The position numbers and the translations under genes were made by a program. A model generated the notes under the pieces. It had not been told where the DNA came from. It saw nothing but the letters and a program-made list of their open reading frames with translations, and ran no database searches. From Pseudooceanicola nitratireducens (GTDB lineage Bacteria; Pseudomonadota; Alphaproteobacteria; Rhodobacterales; Rhodobacteraceae), in contig NZ_FNZG01000002.1 of assembly GCF_900109195.1 (NCBI RefSeq), forward strand, positions 442,191 to 506,190: a stretch of DNA of 64,000 bases, written 5' to 3'. Positions 34,108-43,624 of the stretch are shown here, in pieces (the stretch's first letter is position 1; every line of letters begins with the position of its first letter).

Positions 34108-34680
34108 ATGCCGTCCAAGGACCAGCCCACGGCGCTGGATCTGCCCATGGTGGATCCGCTGCCCGAGAAGACGCAGAAGTATTTCGACATCTGCCAGGAC
34201 AAGCTGGGGATGGTGCCGAACGTGCTGAAGGCCCATGCCTTCGACATCGACAAGCTGAACGCCTTTACCGCGCTGTACAACGACCTGATGCTGGGCGACA
34301 GCGGGCTGACCAAGCTTGAGCGTGAGCTGATCGCGGTCGTCGTGTCCTCGATCAACGGGTGCTATTATTGTCTGACGGCGCATGGCGCGGCGGTGCGAGA
34401 GCTGTCGGGCGATCCGAAGCTGGGCGAGATGATGGTGATGAACTACCGCGTCGCCGATCTGGATCCGAAGCAGCGCGTGATGCTGGATTTCGCCGCCAAG
34501 GTGACCGAGGGCTCGCGCAAGATCGAAGAGGCCGACCGCCAGCTGCTGCGCGACCATGGCTGGAGCGACCGGGACAGCTGGGACATCATCAACGTCGCCG
34601 CCTTCTTCAACATGACCAACCGCGTGGCCAGCGCCACCGACATGCGTCCGAATGACGATTACCACGCCCAGGCGCGCTAG
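34108..34680 (+). CDS. Peroxidase-related protein, AhpD/CMD-like
   Basis: A 190-residue helical protein of the carboxymuconolactone decarboxylase/AhpD superfamily, uncharacterised peroxidase-related branch. The redox motif is NGCYYCLTAHGAAV near residue 85 (Cys-x-x-Cys then His). KLERELIAVVVSS upstream of it is the family proton-relay region, and WDIINVAAFFNMTNRVA closes the domain. It starts at 34108 after AAGGAGAG. Probably detoxifies hydroperoxides with a thiol donor; partner unknown. It overlaps the OmpA gene by 29 bases. Confidence 0.88.
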   Translation: MPSKDQPTALDLPMVDPLPEKTQKYFDICQDKLGMVPNVLKAHAFDIDKLNAFTALYNDLMLGDSGLTKLERELIAVVVSSINGCYYCLTAHGAAVRELSGDPKLGEMMVMNYRVADLDPKQRVMLDFAAKVTEGSRKIEEADRQLLRDHGWSDRDSWDIINVAAFFNMTNRVASATDMRPNDDYHAQAR

Positions 34681-35683
34681 GTCGCGGGTCTTTGCCGGGG
34701 CCTGGCTTGGGTTCGGGCTTGGGGTCGGGCTGGCGGCCTGCATCCTGCCGGGCGCGGGCCTGGCCTTCGATCCGGTCAGCCTGCCCGAGGCCGCGCGGCG
34801 GACCTTTGACGACACCGCCGCCACGGCCTCGATCCGGATCCCGGTGGCCCGGCTGGGCGAGACGGGCATGCTGAAAGAGGTCGAGGGCAGTCTGCGCCGC
34901 CGCGCCTGGGCGATCCCCTCGCCGACGCTGCCGACGCTGCGGGTGCTTCAGGGCTTGCGGCAGGACATGGAGGATGCCGGGTATCAGGTCGTGCTGGATT
35001 GCGCGTCCGAGGCCTGTGGCGGGTTCGACTTCCGCTTTGCCTTGCCGGTGCTGCCCGCGCCGGAAATGAACGTCGACATCTTCGACTACCGCGTGCTGGT
35101 CGGGCGCAGGGGCGATGCGGGGCGCGAGGAACATGTCTATGTCCTGGTCAGCAAGGGCCGCGCCAACCGCTTCGTGCAGATCTACGAGGTCGCCCGCCGC
35201 GACGCGGCCCCCCCGTCGACCCAGGCCCCCCCGTCGACCGAGTCCTCGCCTTCGACCCAGGCCCCATTGGCCGCCCCCGCCACGCCGTCCCCTGCCGATC
35301 CGGGCGACACCGACCTGATCAACCGCCTGAAGGCGCGTGGCCACGTGGTGCTGCGCGATCTGGATTTCGCATCCGGTGCCGGCGCACTGAGCGAAAAGGA
35401 TTACCCCTCGCTCGCGGCGCTGGCGGCCTATCTGTCGGAAAAGCCCGAACGCCGGGTCGTGCTGGTCGGCCATACGGACGCGGTCGGGTCTTTGGCGTCG
35501 AACACCGCGCTGTCGCAGACCCGGGCGGATTCGGTGCGCGATCAGCTGGTGTCGGTCTTCGGTGTCACAGGGTCACAGATCACCGCGCGCGGCGTCGGGT
35601 ACCTGTCGCCTATCGCCACCAACCTGACCCCGGAGGGGCGCGACATGAACCGCCGGGTCGAGGTGGTGCTGCTGGTCGACTAG
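34652..35683 (+). CDS. OmpA family protein
   Basis: A 343-residue exported protein. An N-terminal hydrophobic signal (FAGAWLGFGLGVGLAACILP, ending GAGLA before FDPVSL) is followed by an unrecognised domain to about residue 185. A Pro/Ser/Thr linker with repeated PSTQAP units follows. The C-terminal OmpA domain (about 235-343) has VLVGHTDAVGSLASNTALSQ, TRADSVRDQL and GRDMNRRVEV, which bind diaminopimelate of peptidoglycan. The LAAC stretch could be read as a lipobox, but its position fits poorly with the hydrophobic core continuing after it. Last gene of the run started at 32642. Confidence 0.87.
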   Translation: MTITTPRRARSRVFAGAWLGFGLGVGLAACILPGAGLAFDPVSLPEAARRTFDDTAATASIRIPVARLGETGMLKEVEGSLRRRAWAIPSPTLPTLRVLQGLRQDMEDAGYQVVLDCASEACGGFDFRFALPVLPAPEMNVDIFDYRVLVGRRGDAGREEHVYVLVSKGRANRFVQIYEVARRDAAPPSTQAPPSTESSPSTQAPLAAPATPSPADPGDTDLINRLKARGHVVLRDLDFASGAGALSEKDYPSLAALAAYLSEKPERRVVLVGHTDAVGSLASNTALSQTRADSVRDQLVSVFGVTGSQITARGVGYLSPIATNLTPEGRDMNRRVEVVLLVD

Positions 35684-35706
35684 ATCAGACCTGTGAAGAC
35701 GAAAAT

Positions 35707-35733
35707 GCCCGGCGGATCGCCGGGCGAGTGGCC
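35707..35733. terminator. Hairpin between convergent OmpA and LysR genes
   Basis: The stem GCCCGGC / GCCGGGC with loop GGATC (35707-35725) is preceded on the plus strand by GAAAAT, which gives ATTTTC after the stem on the minus strand. A short terminator for the LysR transcript is plausible; it is weaker for the plus strand. Confidence 0.5.
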
Positions 35734-35803
35734 TGATGACAGGCGGGGGGAAGGGGATGCGCCCGGGGTGCCGGGCGCGAAACCTTGGGGCGCTTACCAG
35801 TGT

Positions 35804-36709
35804 TTACCAGGCGTCGGGGCCTTTTTCCGCGAAGGCGCGCACCAGGAAGTCGATGAAGGCGCGGACCTTGGGCTGGGTGAACCGGCCCGGCGGGTAGACG
35901 GCATAGATGCCCTGGGTTTCGACCGGAAGATCGGGGATCGCGTCCTCGACCAGGCCCTGCTGCATCGCTTCGGCATACAGGAAGGACGGCAGGTAGGCGA
36001 TGCCAAGACCGGCGATGGCGGCATTCAGCAGCGATTGCCCGTCGTTCACCGACAGCCAGCCGGCGGTGCGCACCTGGCGTTTCTCGCCCGAGGGGGCGGT
36101 CAGTTTCCAGACGTTGCCCGAGGCCTGCGACGAATAATGCAGAAGCTTGTGTTCATTCAGATCGTCGATCTTCTGCGGCCGGCCGTATTTCTGGAAATAG
36201 CCCGGCGCGGCGATCATGCGTTTCGACGTATCGGTCAGCTTGCGGGCCCGCAGGGTGCTGTCTTCCAGTTCGCCGATGCGGATGGCCATGTCGAAGCCTT
36301 CTGAGATCAGTTCGACGTAGCGGTTGTTCAGCACCATGTTGACCGTGATGTCGGGGAATTCGGACAGGAATTCACCCAGAACCGGCGACAGGTGATTGAC
36401 GCCGAAATCGGTCGCGACGCTGATCCGCAGAAGACCCGAGGGCGCGGATTGCATGGAGGTGACCAGTGCGTCGGCCTCGCCTGCGTCGTTCAGGACGCGG
36501 CGGGCACGGTCGTAATAGGCCAAGCCGATCTCGGTCGGTGACACGCGACGGGTTGTCCGGTTGAGAAGACGTGCGCCCAGACGCGCCTCGAGAGAGGACA
36601 CGTGTTTGGACACGGCGGATTTCGAGATCCCCATCTTCTTGGCCGCGTCGGTGAAACCACCTTGATCCACGACCGTCGCGAATGCTTCCATTTCTGTCAG
36701 ACGGTCCAT
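35804..36709 (-). CDS. LysR family transcriptional regulator
   Basis: A 301-residue regulator. The winged helix at residues 1-60 (MDRLTEMEAFATVVDQGGFT, GISKSAVSKHVSSLEARLGA, LLNRTTRRVSPTEIG) is typical. The substrate-binding domain follows, with ISVATDFGVNHLSPVLGEFL and GLGIAYLPSFL. It belongs to the large CrgA/AaeR-like group. Upstream is a 164-base gap before the next minus-strand gene. No obvious divergent target gene lies beside it, so its regulon is unknown. Confidence 0.93.
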   Translation of the reverse strand: MDRLTEMEAFATVVDQGGFTDAAKKMGISKSAVSKHVSSLEARLGARLLNRTTRRVSPTEIGLAYYDRARRVLNDAGEADALVTSMQSAPSGLLRISVATDFGVNHLSPVLGEFLSEFPDITVNMVLNNRYVELISEGFDMAIRIGELEDSTLRARKLTDTSKRMIAAPGYFQKYGRPQKIDDLNEHKLLHYSSQASGNVWKLTAPSGEKRQVRTAGWLSVNDGQSLLNAAIAGLGIAYLPSFLYAEAMQQGLVEDAIPDLPVETQGIYAVYPPGRFTQPKVRAFIDFLVRAFAEKGPDAW

Positions 36710-36873
36710 TCCTTAACCTTTCTGCCTGCAAGTTACGTTCTGCCTTGGCAAAAGGTTTCACAGGGAAATCGGGCACAATCCGGGCGCGCCATCGTCAATA
36801 CAGGGGTAATGTCGGGATCGTTTATGGGCTGGAAACAGGGAAACGGGTCGTTTCCGGCCTTATTTCGCCAGAT

Positions 36874-37245
36874 TCAGGCGGTTTCGACGCAATGTCGCCG
36901 GAAAGCGCGCTTTAACAGGTCCAGTTCTTCCCGCAGTAGCGCCAGTTCGGCCTGGATTGTTTCGTCGGCGGTGTCGCCGGCGATTATGGCAAGGCTGTCC
37001 AGAACGTCGCCGGTGTTTGCCTCGACGATGGTTATTGTCTGCACACCGTCGCCAATCGCACTGACCGGAACGTCAAAGGTCAGCCGCCAGGTGCCGTCGC
37101 CGGCGGGGCTGATGGACAGATCCTCGATCGATTTGTCGCGGAAGCGGGCGGCGATGCCGGGGCGGATGCCCTCGGGCACGTCCGAGATCACGCCTTCGTA
37201 TCGGCCATTGTTCAGACGGGTGCGTGTCACCTTGAGAATGCTCAT
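36874..37245 (-). CDS. Conserved hypothetical protein with C-terminal coiled coil
   Basis: A 123-residue acidic protein. The first 85 residues look like a small beta-rich domain (GRYEGVISDVPEGIRPGIAA, TWRLTFDVPVSAIGDGVQTI). The tail TIQAELALLREELDLLKRAF has a heptad pattern compatible with a short coiled coil or oligomerisation helix. It starts 12 bases after the stop of the gene at 37258, so the two are co-transcribed. I do not recognise a function. Confidence 0.75.
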   Translation of the reverse strand: MSILKVTRTRLNNGRYEGVISDVPEGIRPGIAARFRDKSIEDLSISPAGDGTWRLTFDVPVSAIGDGVQTITIVEANTGDVLDSLAIIAGDTADETIQAELALLREELDLLKRAFRRHCVETA

Positions 37246-37257
37246 CGGGTCCTCCTG

Positions 37258-38055
37258 TCAGAATTCGGCGCGGGGGCAGCGGGCAAGGGTCAGGTCGCGC
37301 AGGGTGACCTGGTTCATCTCGGGGCCTTCAAAGATCAGGTCCAGCCAGGCGTTTTCCAGCCGGTCCTCGTTCAGGTCGGCATAGGCCAGGTCGAATTCGA
37401 TCATGTTCTCCTCGGCCGGGGTGTGACCCGGGGCCGGGGCGTTGATCGGAAATTCGCGCACGATCTGTTCGGTGTTGGGCCCGTGCTTGATGTTGAGCCG
37501 GGCAAAGATTTCCAGCGGCTTTTCCAGTTCGACCCGCATGGTCAGGCGGATCAGGTGCGAAGCCTTCAGGCCCTGAAGCGCCTCGGGCGGCAGTTCCACC
37601 ACCAGCGACAGGAAGGATCCGTCGAAGGCAAAGACATCCATGCGCAGCCCGAAGGGGGCCAGATCCTCGGCCCGGGTGTTGCGGATCTGGCGAAGGGACA
37701 GTTCCGACCGGATGCAATCGTGGTGCAACGTAATCTCGTGTCCCAGGCGCGATTTCGACGGGGCCGAGGCGATGCCATGTTCGGCGATCGGGCCGCGCCA
37801 GAGCTCGGGCCGCCAGGACCAGTCGGTGCCATGGGGCAGGGGAAAGACGTTGGAACCAATCACCGGCAGAGCCAGCCGGGATTCGGCGGCATGCAGCAGG
37901 TCGTCCAGCGGCTGGCGCAGGCTGCGGGCACGGGCGCGGGTGGCGCGCAGATCGGACAGCGGCATGGTGCGGGCCGCGCGGGCCGTGGTCTTCCAGCGGC
38001 GAAGCTCGGCCTGGGTGCGCCAGCGGTCCAGCAGAAGTTTGAGTGCGTTCACCAT
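37258..38055 (-). CDS. Conserved hypothetical protein (DUF6478-like)
   Basis: A 265-residue protein of a type I associate with Rhodobacterales (possibly the DUF6478 family). The N-terminus is basic and helical (LLLDRWRTQAELRRWKTTAR). The middle has LPLPHGTDWSWRPELWRGP-like text with conserved tryptophans, then a beta-sandwich-like C-terminal half (ITLHHDCIRSELSLRQIRNT through YADLNEDRLENAWLDLIFEG). No signal peptide or catalytic motif is visible. It is co-directional and close to the 123-residue protein downstream. Function unknown. Confidence 0.75.
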   Translation of the reverse strand: MVNALKLLLDRWRTQAELRRWKTTARAARTMPLSDLRATRARARSLRQPLDDLLHAAESRLALPVIGSNVFPLPHGTDWSWRPELWRGPIAEHGIASAPSKSRLGHEITLHHDCIRSELSLRQIRNTRAEDLAPFGLRMDVFAFDGSFLSLVVELPPEALQGLKASHLIRLTMRVELEKPLEIFARLNIKHGPNTEQIVREFPINAPAPGHTPAEENMIEFDLAYADLNEDRLENAWLDLIFEGPEMNQVTLRDLTLARCPRAEF

Positions 38056-38175
38056 GGATGCCCGATGTACTGCCCGAGTTCGGTTTCCAGACCCCGCAAA
38101 AGGCCCGTGTCCCGTGTTCTTGATCCCTGTGACCCTTATAGGTGAATGGTTAACATCCGGCCACAGCTTTGCACG

Positions 38176-38859
38176 TCAGCCGCCGGGGGCGGTCTTGACC
38201 CCGTCTTTCACCCCGTCGCCCGTGGCCGCCAGCGCCCCGCTGTCGTTGCGGATGTTGCGGGCCAGGCGCAGCAGAAGGTTGCGCCCCTCCAGCCCCGCGC
38301 CGGATCCGTCCTGCATGGAATAGGCGGCAAGCCCGATGGCATGGCCGTTGGCATTCAGCACGCCGCGCCAGTGCACCGGGTCGGCCTGATCGGTGGCCGA
38401 GGTGCCGCCGGCGTTCAGCTGCACGATGCGGATGTCGTCGATCACGGCGGAATAAAGAACGGTGGCCGGGCCGAAGGTCTTGGCGATGCTCTCGGCCGAG
38501 GGCAGGGGCGCGTCGGCCTCGGCCCGGACGGCGGTCACCGTGATGAAGGCAAGCGAGGTGACGCCCGCCACCTCGTTCGACCGCAGCAGGTCGCATTGCG
38601 CCAGCAGGGCGAATTGCTTGGGCCCCCGGTCGCGCAGCGACGTGCCATCGACGCAATAGCCCGCAGGTCCCTTGATGCGGATCGACCCTTCGTCCAGCGT
38701 GGCGCTGTCCAGCACCGCGCCGGGGCGGGCACCGGGTGCCCCGAATGAATCGTCGCAGGCCGCCAGACCCAGAAGCGCCAGCGCCGCAAAAAGGGCCGGG
38801 GCGGTTCCTGCCCGCCCGGCCCCTTGCGATGTCGGGATGATACGATCAGAGATCGGCAT
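38176..38859 (-). CDS. Putative lipoprotein
   Basis: A 227-residue exported protein. The signal [14 protein letters not shown] ends in a lipobox (LAAC) with the lipidated Cys followed by DDSFG; Asp at +2 would favour inner-membrane retention by the E. coli rule. The mature part is a beta-rich domain with a pair of cysteines (GYCVDGTSL and LAQCDLL) and no recognised motif. The start overlaps the ilvD stop by 14 bases, which suggests coupling with ilvD although the functions look unrelated. Function unknown. Confidence 0.8.
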   Translation of the reverse strand: MPISDRIIPTSQGAGRAGTAPALFAALALLGLAACDDSFGAPGARPGAVLDSATLDEGSIRIKGPAGYCVDGTSLRDRGPKQFALLAQCDLLRSNEVAGVTSLAFITVTAVRAEADAPLPSAESIAKTFGPATVLYSAVIDDIRIVQLNAGGTSATDQADPVHWRGVLNANGHAIGLAAYSMQDGSGAGLEGRNLLLRLARNIRNDSGALAATGDGVKDGVKTAPGG

Positions 38860-40603
38860 AGATGTGTTTTTCGGCCTTGCCGCCGGGATGCGTCACGGCA
38901 CCCAGGTAGGTCTTGCCGACCAGCTGGGCGTACTTCCACAGTGCACCGCTGGCATAGATCGTGTCGCGCGGGCCTTTCCAACTGGCCTTGCGGGTCGCCA
39001 TCTCGTCCTCGCTCAGCGCGACCGAGATTTCGCCGCTGACCGCGTCGATGGTGATCATGTCGCCGTTTTCCAACAGGGCGATCGGGCCGCAATGGGCGGC
39101 CTCGGGTCCGACATGGCCAACGCAGAAGCCCCGTGTCGCGCCCGAGAACCGGCCATCGGTGATCAGCGCGACCTTCTTGCCCATGCCCTGACCGGACAGG
39201 GCCGCGGTGGTGGCCAGCATTTCGCGCATGCCGGGGCCGCCTGCGGGGCCTTCGTTGCGGATGACGATGACCTCGCCTTCCTTGTATTCGCGCTTTTGCA
39301 CGGCGGCAAAGGCGTCTTCTTCGCATTCGAAGACGCGGGCGGGGCCGGTGAAGACCTGTTCTTCGGCCTTCATGCCGGCGACCTTCACGATGGCGCCTTC
39401 GGGGGCCAGGTTGCCCTTGAGGCCGACCACACCGCCGGTCTTGGTGATCGGCGTTTCGATCGGGTAGATGACCTTGCCGTCGGCCTTGCGGGTGACGGTG
39501 TCCAGCTCTTCCCCGATGGTCTTGCCAGAGGCGGTGATGCAGTCTTCGTGGATCAGGCCGGCCTTGCGCAGTTCGTTCATGACGACGGGAATGCCGCCCA
39601 CGTCGAAGAGGTCCTTGGCGACGTGATCGCCGCCGGGCTTGAGGTTCACGAAATAGGGCGTGTCGCGGAAGATCTCGCAGACGTCATCCAGGTTGAAGTC
39701 GATGCCGGCCTCATGGGCGATGGCGGGCAGGTGCAGACCGGCGTTGGTCGAGCCGCCGGTGCAGGCCACGACGCGGGCGGCGTTTTCCAGCGATTTGCGG
39801 GTCACGACGTCACGGGCGCGGATGTTCTTTTCGATCAGGTTCATGACAGCGCGGCCCGAGGCCTCGCCATATTGGTCGCGGGATTCGTAGGGCGCGGGCA
39901 TGCCGGACGAGTTCAGCAGCGCCAGGCCGATGGCTTCGGACACGCAGGCCATGGTGTTGGCGGTGAACTGGCCGCCGCAGGCCCCGGAGGACGGGCAGGC
40001 GACGCGTTCCAGGATGTCCAGCGCGGCGTCGGACATGGTGCCGTTCTGGTGGCGGCCGACCGCTTCGAACATGTCCTGCACGGTCAGGTCGCGGGTGCGG
40101 AAATCTTCCGGGATCTCGTCGATCTGGGGCGCTTTGCCCGGCAGGATCGACCCGCCATAGATGAAGACCGAAGGCACGTTCAGACGCACCATTGCCATCA
40201 TCATGCCCGGCAGCGACTTGTCACAGCCCGCAAGGCCCACGATGGCGTCATAGCAATGGCCGCGCATGGTCAGTTCGACCGTATCAGCAATGGCTTCGCG
40301 CGAGGCCAGCGACGACCGCATGCCTTCGTGGCCCATGGCGATGCCGTCGGTCACGGTGATGGTGGTGAATTCGCGCGGCGTGCCGGACGCGGCTTTCACG
40401 CCCAGTTTCACGGCCTGGGCCTGACGGTTCAGCGCGATGTTGCAGGGGGCGGCTTCGTTCCAGCAGGTGGCCACGCCGATCAGCGGCTGGTGGATCTCTT
40501 CCTCGGAAATGCCCATGGCATAGAGGTAGGAGCGGTGCGGCGCGCGCTCTGGCCCTTCGGTGACGTATCGGCTTGGCAGCCGGGACTTGTCGAACTTGGT
40601 CAT
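38846..40603 (-). CDS. ilvD: Dihydroxy-acid dehydratase
   Basis: Dehydrates 2,3-dihydroxyisovalerate and its homologue in valine and isoleucine synthesis. It has 585 residues. The three iron-sulfur cysteines are in [14 protein letters not shown] (near 50), [15 protein letters not shown] (near 123) and [15 protein letters not shown] (near 195). [20 protein letters not shown] and the C-terminal [20 protein letters not shown] are also conserved. The pattern fits the [2Fe-2S] type. The lipoprotein gene overlaps its 3' end. Confidence 0.97.
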   Translation of the reverse strand: MTKFDKSRLPSRYVTEGPERAPHRSYLYAMGISEEEIHQPLIGVATCWNEAAPCNIALNRQAQAVKLGVKAASGTPREFTTITVTDGIAMGHEGMRSSLASREAIADTVELTMRGHCYDAIVGLAGCDKSLPGMMMAMVRLNVPSVFIYGGSILPGKAPQIDEIPEDFRTRDLTVQDMFEAVGRHQNGTMSDAALDILERVACPSSGACGGQFTANTMACVSEAIGLALLNSSGMPAPYESRDQYGEASGRAVMNLIEKNIRARDVVTRKSLENAARVVACTGGSTNAGLHLPAIAHEAGIDFNLDDVCEIFRDTPYFVNLKPGGDHVAKDLFDVGGIPVVMNELRKAGLIHEDCITASGKTIGEELDTVTRKADGKVIYPIETPITKTGGVVGLKGNLAPEGAIVKVAGMKAEEQVFTGPARVFECEEDAFAAVQKREYKEGEVIVIRNEGPAGGPGMREMLATTAALSGQGMGKKVALITDGRFSGATRGFCVGHVGPEAAHCGPIALLENGDMITIDAVSGEISVALSEDEMATRKASWKGPRDTIYASGALWKYAQLVGKTYLGAVTHPGGKAEKHIYADL

Positions 40604-40792
40604 CTTTGCCCCCCCCGGGATGTCTGGCTGAATTGGGGATAAATGACGCGATCCGACCAGACAAGGCTGTTTGCTGGCGGTTCGTCTGGCGTGCGCATTT
40701 GCGCGCGGCCCGGCAGGGGTGAGGGGGCTTTCGTTGCGGTCGGTCGCGCGGGCATGATTGCGGGCGGCGGCGGCTGCCTATAGCAAGGAGCC

Positions 40793-41662
40793 ATGACCTA
40801 CGCGGCGCAGCAGACCCTTTCCGACCCCGCCCGCCCCCGGAGCGAGCTGTGGCGCACCCTGCTGGGGCTGGCGCTGATCACCGGGCTGAGCCTGGTGTTC
40901 GCGCTGATCTGGCTGCTTGGCCAGCAATGGGCGTCGCGCCACGTGGATCTGAGTTTTCTGCACCCGGCGGCTTCGCCCCAGGGGCTGATCTGGACGCTGT
41001 CGACCTTCCTGTGTCCGACCCTGGCGCTGTGGATCGTGATGCGGCGGCTGCATCGGCGCAGGGTCCGGTCGCTGATCGGGTCTTTTGCCCTGGCGCGGCA
41101 TCAGTTCGTGCGGGTCATGGCGGTGCAGGCGGTGGTGGTCGCGCTGGCCATGCTGCTGCCCACACCGGGCGGGGAGGATCCGGTGCTGCATCTGTCACCG
41201 CTGGTCTGGCTGCGCTGGCTGCCGTTGGCGCTGGTCATGTTGGTCGTGCAGATCGGGATCGAGGAGCTGGTCTTTCGCGGCTATCTGCAATCGCAGCTGG
41301 CGGCGCGGTTCCGGTCGCCTGTGGTCTGGCTGACGGTGCCAGCGGTGATCTTTGCGCTGCTGCACCTTGATCCATCCATCGGCCCGAACCGGTGGCTGGT
41401 GATCGGCGTGACGCTGGCCTTTGCGCTGGCGGCGGGGGACATCACCGCGCGGGCGGGCACGCTTGGCCCGGCCATCGCGATGCACCTGGTGAACAACTTC
41501 ACCTCTCTCTTTCTGGTGGGCGCGGCGGGGCAGATGGAGGGCATGGCGCTGTTCATCGTTGCCATCGACCTGTCGGACCCGACGATCTGGCCCGTCTTCC
41601 TGATTGAAGCGATGCTGATCCTGATCACCTGGCTGGGCGCACGGATCGTGCTGCGGGTCTGA
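40793..41662 (+). CDS. CPBP family intramembrane glutamic endopeptidase (first of two)
   Basis: A 289-residue membrane protein with about eight hydrophobic segments. The CPBP (Abi/CAAX) motifs are intact: motif 1 IEELVFRGYLQSQLAARF (Glu-Glu-x3-Arg) near residue 160, motif 2 FALLHLD near 185, and motif 3 AIAMHLVNNFTSLF near 225. Members are Rce1-like proteases or act in bacteriocin self-immunity; which one applies cannot be read. The second CPBP gene follows after 2 bases. Confidence 0.9.
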   Translation: MTYAAQQTLSDPARPRSELWRTLLGLALITGLSLVFALIWLLGQQWASRHVDLSFLHPAASPQGLIWTLSTFLCPTLALWIVMRRLHRRRVRSLIGSFALARHQFVRVMAVQAVVVALAMLLPTPGGEDPVLHLSPLVWLRWLPLALVMLVVQIGIEELVFRGYLQSQLAARFRSPVVWLTVPAVIFALLHLDPSIGPNRWLVIGVTLAFALAAGDITARAGTLGPAIAMHLVNNFTSLFLVGAAGQMEGMALFIVAIDLSDPTIWPVFLIEAMLILITWLGARIVLRV

Positions 41663-41664
41663 TC

Positions 41665-42582
41665 GTGAAATCCTACGCCCCCCATGATCTGCTGGCGGCC
41701 CCGGCGCTGCGCACGAAGTCGCTGTTCCTGACCCTGGTCGGCTTCATCGCGATCGAATTCATGTACCAGCTGGGCCGCGACCTGCTGGACTACCTTCTGG
41801 TGAACCTGGCCCCGGGCGTCGCCCCGGTGATCTTTGACGGCATCGCGCCGATTGCGGTGCTCTACGATCTGTTCGGCTTTGCCGTCCTGGGGCTGTTGGT
41901 GGTCTTCGTGGCGCGGCGCAATCACGATCGCGGGCTGCGAACCCTGGTCGGGCCATTCGGCCTTGCGAAAGAGGATTTCCGCCGCGCCGTCCTCGCCGCG
42001 GGGGTGATGCACCTGATGCTTCTGGCCATCGTGCCCTGGGGGCTGGACCAGGCCGACATGATCCCGCTGGATCACTGGCTGCGGGTGGCCCCGGTCGCCA
42101 TCGTGGCGCTTCTGGTGCAGACCGGCGCGGAGGAGCTGTTCTATCGTGGCTACCTGCAACAGCAGCTGGCGGCGCGGTTCCGCAATCCGCTGATCTGGAT
42201 GGTGCTGCCGAATATCGCCTTTGCCTGGGTGCATTGGTCCAATGGGGCGGATTTCACCGATTCCGTCTATTACGTCGGATGGGCCTTCATCTTCGGGCTT
42301 GCCGCCAGCGACCTGACCGCGCGCAGCGGATCGCTTGGCGCGGCCATCGGGTTCCACCTGATGAACAATGTCTTTGCCTTCATGGTCGCGGATGTGGCGG
42401 GTTTTCCGGGCAGCGGGCTTGCCCTGTTCCTTTTCCCGGGCGATCCCCTGCCGCTGTCGCCCGACGACGGTGCCGCGCTGGTGCCCGACCTGACCGACAG
42501 CTGGCTGATCTGGCAGATGGCCGTCGATCTGGCGGTGATCGGTGTGACCTGGCTGGCCGTGCGGGTCGCGATCCGCCGTTGA
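41665..42582 (+). CDS. CPBP family intramembrane glutamic endopeptidase (second of two)
   Basis: A 305-residue membrane protein started by GTG at 41665, two bases after its neighbour's stop. Motifs: [18 protein letters not shown] near residue 155, FAWVHWSNG near 185, and [15 protein letters not shown] near 230. The core is clearly related to the first copy (shared [13 protein letters not shown] sequence), while the termini differ, so this looks like an old tandem duplication. accD starts 70 bases downstream. Role unknown; membrane protein maturation is the family theme. Confidence 0.9.
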   Translation: MKSYAPHDLLAAPALRTKSLFLTLVGFIAIEFMYQLGRDLLDYLLVNLAPGVAPVIFDGIAPIAVLYDLFGFAVLGLLVVFVARRNHDRGLRTLVGPFGLAKEDFRRAVLAAGVMHLMLLAIVPWGLDQADMIPLDHWLRVAPVAIVALLVQTGAEELFYRGYLQQQLAARFRNPLIWMVLPNIAFAWVHWSNGADFTDSVYYVGWAFIFGLAASDLTARSGSLGAAIGFHLMNNVFAFMVADVAGFPGSGLALFLFPGDPLPLSPDDGAALVPDLTDSWLIWQMAVDLAVIGVTWLAVRVAIRR

Positions 42583-42652
42583 TTGCAATTCACCGGCCAA
42601 GGCCCTATCTGGGGGCGAAGCCCAACGTCCCGGAAAGGTCCCGGAAAGCGAT

Positions 42653-43624
42653 ATGAACTGGATCACCAATTACGTTCGCCCGCGCATCAACTCGATCTTC
42701 TCGCGCCGCGAAGTGCCCGAGAATCTCTGGTCCAAGTGCAGCGAATGCGGCACGATGCTGTTCCACCGGGAACTGGCCGACAATCTGAACGTCTGCACCT
42801 CGTGCGGGCATCACATGGCGATCACGCCGCGTGACCGGTTCAAGGCGCTGTTCGACGGCGGCATCTTCGTCGAGGTGAAGGTGCCGGAACCCGTCACCGA
42901 CCCGCTGCATTTCCGCGACCAGAAGAAATATCCCGACCGGATGAAGGCCGCGCAGAAGAACACCGGCGAACACGAGGCGATGCTGGTCGCCGAAGGCGAA
43001 ATCGGCCAGACCCCGATCGTGGCCGCCGCGCAGGACTTTTCCTTCATGGGCGGGTCCATGGGAATGTACGTGGGCAATGCGATCATCGCCGCCGCGCAGC
43101 GCGCGGTGAAGCTGAAGCGCCCGCTGATCCTGTTCTCGGCCGCCGGTGGCGCGCGGATGCAGGAAGGCATCCTGTCGCTGATGCAGATGCCGCGCACCAC
43201 CGTGGCCGTGCAGATGCTGAAAGAGGCCGGGCTGCCCTATATCGTCGTGCTGACCCATCCCACGACCGGCGGTGTCACCGCCTCCTACGCGATGCTGGGC
43301 GATGTGCAGATCGCCGAACCCAATGCGCTGATCTGTTTTGCCGGGCCGCGCGTGATCGAACAGACGATCCGCGAAAAGCTGCCCGAAGGGTTCCAGCGCG
43401 CAGAATACCTGCTGGATCACGGCATGCTGGACCGGGTGACCAAGCGCACCGACATGCGCGATGAGCTGATCCAGATCACCCGCATGCTGCTGGGCCTGCC
43501 GCCCGTGGTCGTGGGCAACCTGCCCGCGCCCGAACCGGCGGCCGAGGCCGTGGTGGATCCCGCCGCGCCCGAGCCCGCGAAGCCCGCCGCTGGCACCGAG
43601 GCAAAGCCCGGTTCCAAGAAGTGA
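42653..43624 (+). CDS. accD: Acetyl-CoA carboxylase carboxyltransferase subunit beta
   Basis: Transfers the carboxyl group from biotin to acetyl-CoA in fatty acid synthesis, with AccA. It has 323 residues. The N-terminal zinc ribbon is CSECGT...CTSCGHHM (residues about 28-50). The carboxyltransferase core contains [37 protein letters not shown] and [16 protein letters not shown], then [20 protein letters not shown]. The tail after residue 290 is Ala/Pro/Glu rich. folC overlaps its stop by four bases. Confidence 0.97.
   Translation: MNWITNYVRPRINSIFSRREVPENLWSKCSECGTMLFHRELADNLNVCTSCGHHMAITPRDRFKALFDGGIFVEVKVPEPVTDPLHFRDQKKYPDRMKAAQKNTGEHEAMLVAEGEIGQTPIVAAAQDFSFMGGSMGMYVGNAIIAAAQRAVKLKRPLILFSAAGGARMQEGILSLMQMPRTTVAVQMLKEAGLPYIVVLTHPTTGGVTASYAMLGDVQIAEPNALICFAGPRVIEQTIREKLPEGFQRAEYLLDHGMLDRVTKRTDMRDELIQITRMLLGLPPVVVGNLPAPEPAAEAVVDPAAPEPAKPAAGTEAKPGSKK

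Noticed and set aside
35684-35803. Small gene between the OmpA and LysR genes
   Set aside because: No frame with a start signal; the sequence is explained by a short hairpin and the gene tails.
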